Origin: a virus
Reading direction: 5' to 3' (one strand)
Virus record (IMG/VR): IMGVR_UViG_3300027733_002377
Coordinates: 1-20,286 of that record
DNA: 20,286 bases
How positions within the stretch are numbered: the first letter of the stretch is position 1; each line of letters opens with the position of its first letter. Positions 20,220-20,286 of this stretch are shown one piece after another. The translations under genes were made by a program, and so were the position numbers. The notes below the pieces were generated by a model. It was not told where the DNA came from. It was given only the letters and a program-made list of their open reading frames with translations, and searched no databases.

Positions 20220-20286
20220 ATGAGATTAACACCAATCCTTATACAAGAGGGTCGTAAAGAAGATTTACGAAAAAAATACATTGAAA
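20220..20286 (+). CDS. Start of a gene sharing the EGRKED N-terminus (partial)
   Basis: Only the first 22 residues are in the window (MRLTPILIQEGRKEDLRKKY and on), and the frame is open to the edge. The EGRKED part is the same as at the start of the 604-residue protein at 17389-19203, with a longer hydrophobic lead. LIQE/G is a prohead-protease-type site. The product could be a relative of the 604-residue protein or only share its leader; the rest is not visible. Confidence 0.65.
   Translation, partial: MRLTPILIQEGRKEDLRKKYIE

Overview
The window is a piece of a large, AT-rich tailed-phage genome of the T4 superfamily (myovirus-like head genes), most likely infecting a member of the Bacteroidota. 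The phage assignment rests on a head-gene block read on the minus strand: large terminase (gp17-like, 4842-6605), portal (gp20-like, 2948-4804), a helical protein in the prohead-core position (2225-2923), prohead protease (gp21-like, 745-1467) and the beginning of an acidic scaffold (gp22-like, 1-326). The host assignment rests on no visible Shine-Dalgarno sequences, three TTTG-N19/20-TAnnTTTG promoters of Bacteroidota type, a Bacteroidota-style bS21 gene, and a DUF4494-like small protein.

Layout. 1-4804: head morphogenesis genes on the minus strand, interrupted by a plus-strand phage ribosomal protein bS21 (2045-2233) and an unrecognised minus-strand gene (1513-1944). 4842-11718: terminase, then four phage proteins of unknown role (one with a duplicated Pro/Lys-rich segment, two very acidic) and a Thr/Pro-rich three-domain protein with mucin-like linkers. 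11763-13504: small minus-strand genes: a nucleotidyltransferase-fold protein, a KTSC-domain protein, an unknown, and a protein with two UVR motifs. 13511-19783: a remarkable quality-control and proteolysis region: a ClpC-like double AAA+ unfoldase without the Clp N-domain but with a ClpP-docking IGF loop, a zinc-ribbon/HExxH metalloprotease, an M20-like peptidase, a large protein with a GANTKWCT motif, and a complete tmRNA whose predicted tag does not end in the usual LAA. 19812-20286: a YkgJ-type cysteine-cluster protein and the start of a gene sharing the EGRKED N-terminus of the large protein.

How the parts may work together. The tmRNA, the Clp unfoldase, the UVR protein (possible adaptor), two peptidases and bS21 together look like a phage kit for acting on host translation and protein turnover; this is inference from co-location. 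A second theme is regulation: a box TATTTATA/T on the coding strand sits 3-28 nt ahead of most transcription-unit starts, and three times lies just beyond a terminator, so it is a good candidate for a phage-specific (late-type) promoter, in several cases giving leaderless mRNAs. A third theme is packaging: several genes begin with short N-termini ending in an (I/L)xE sequence like T4 capsid-targeting sequences cut by the prohead protease, suggesting that some of these enzymes may travel inside the head.
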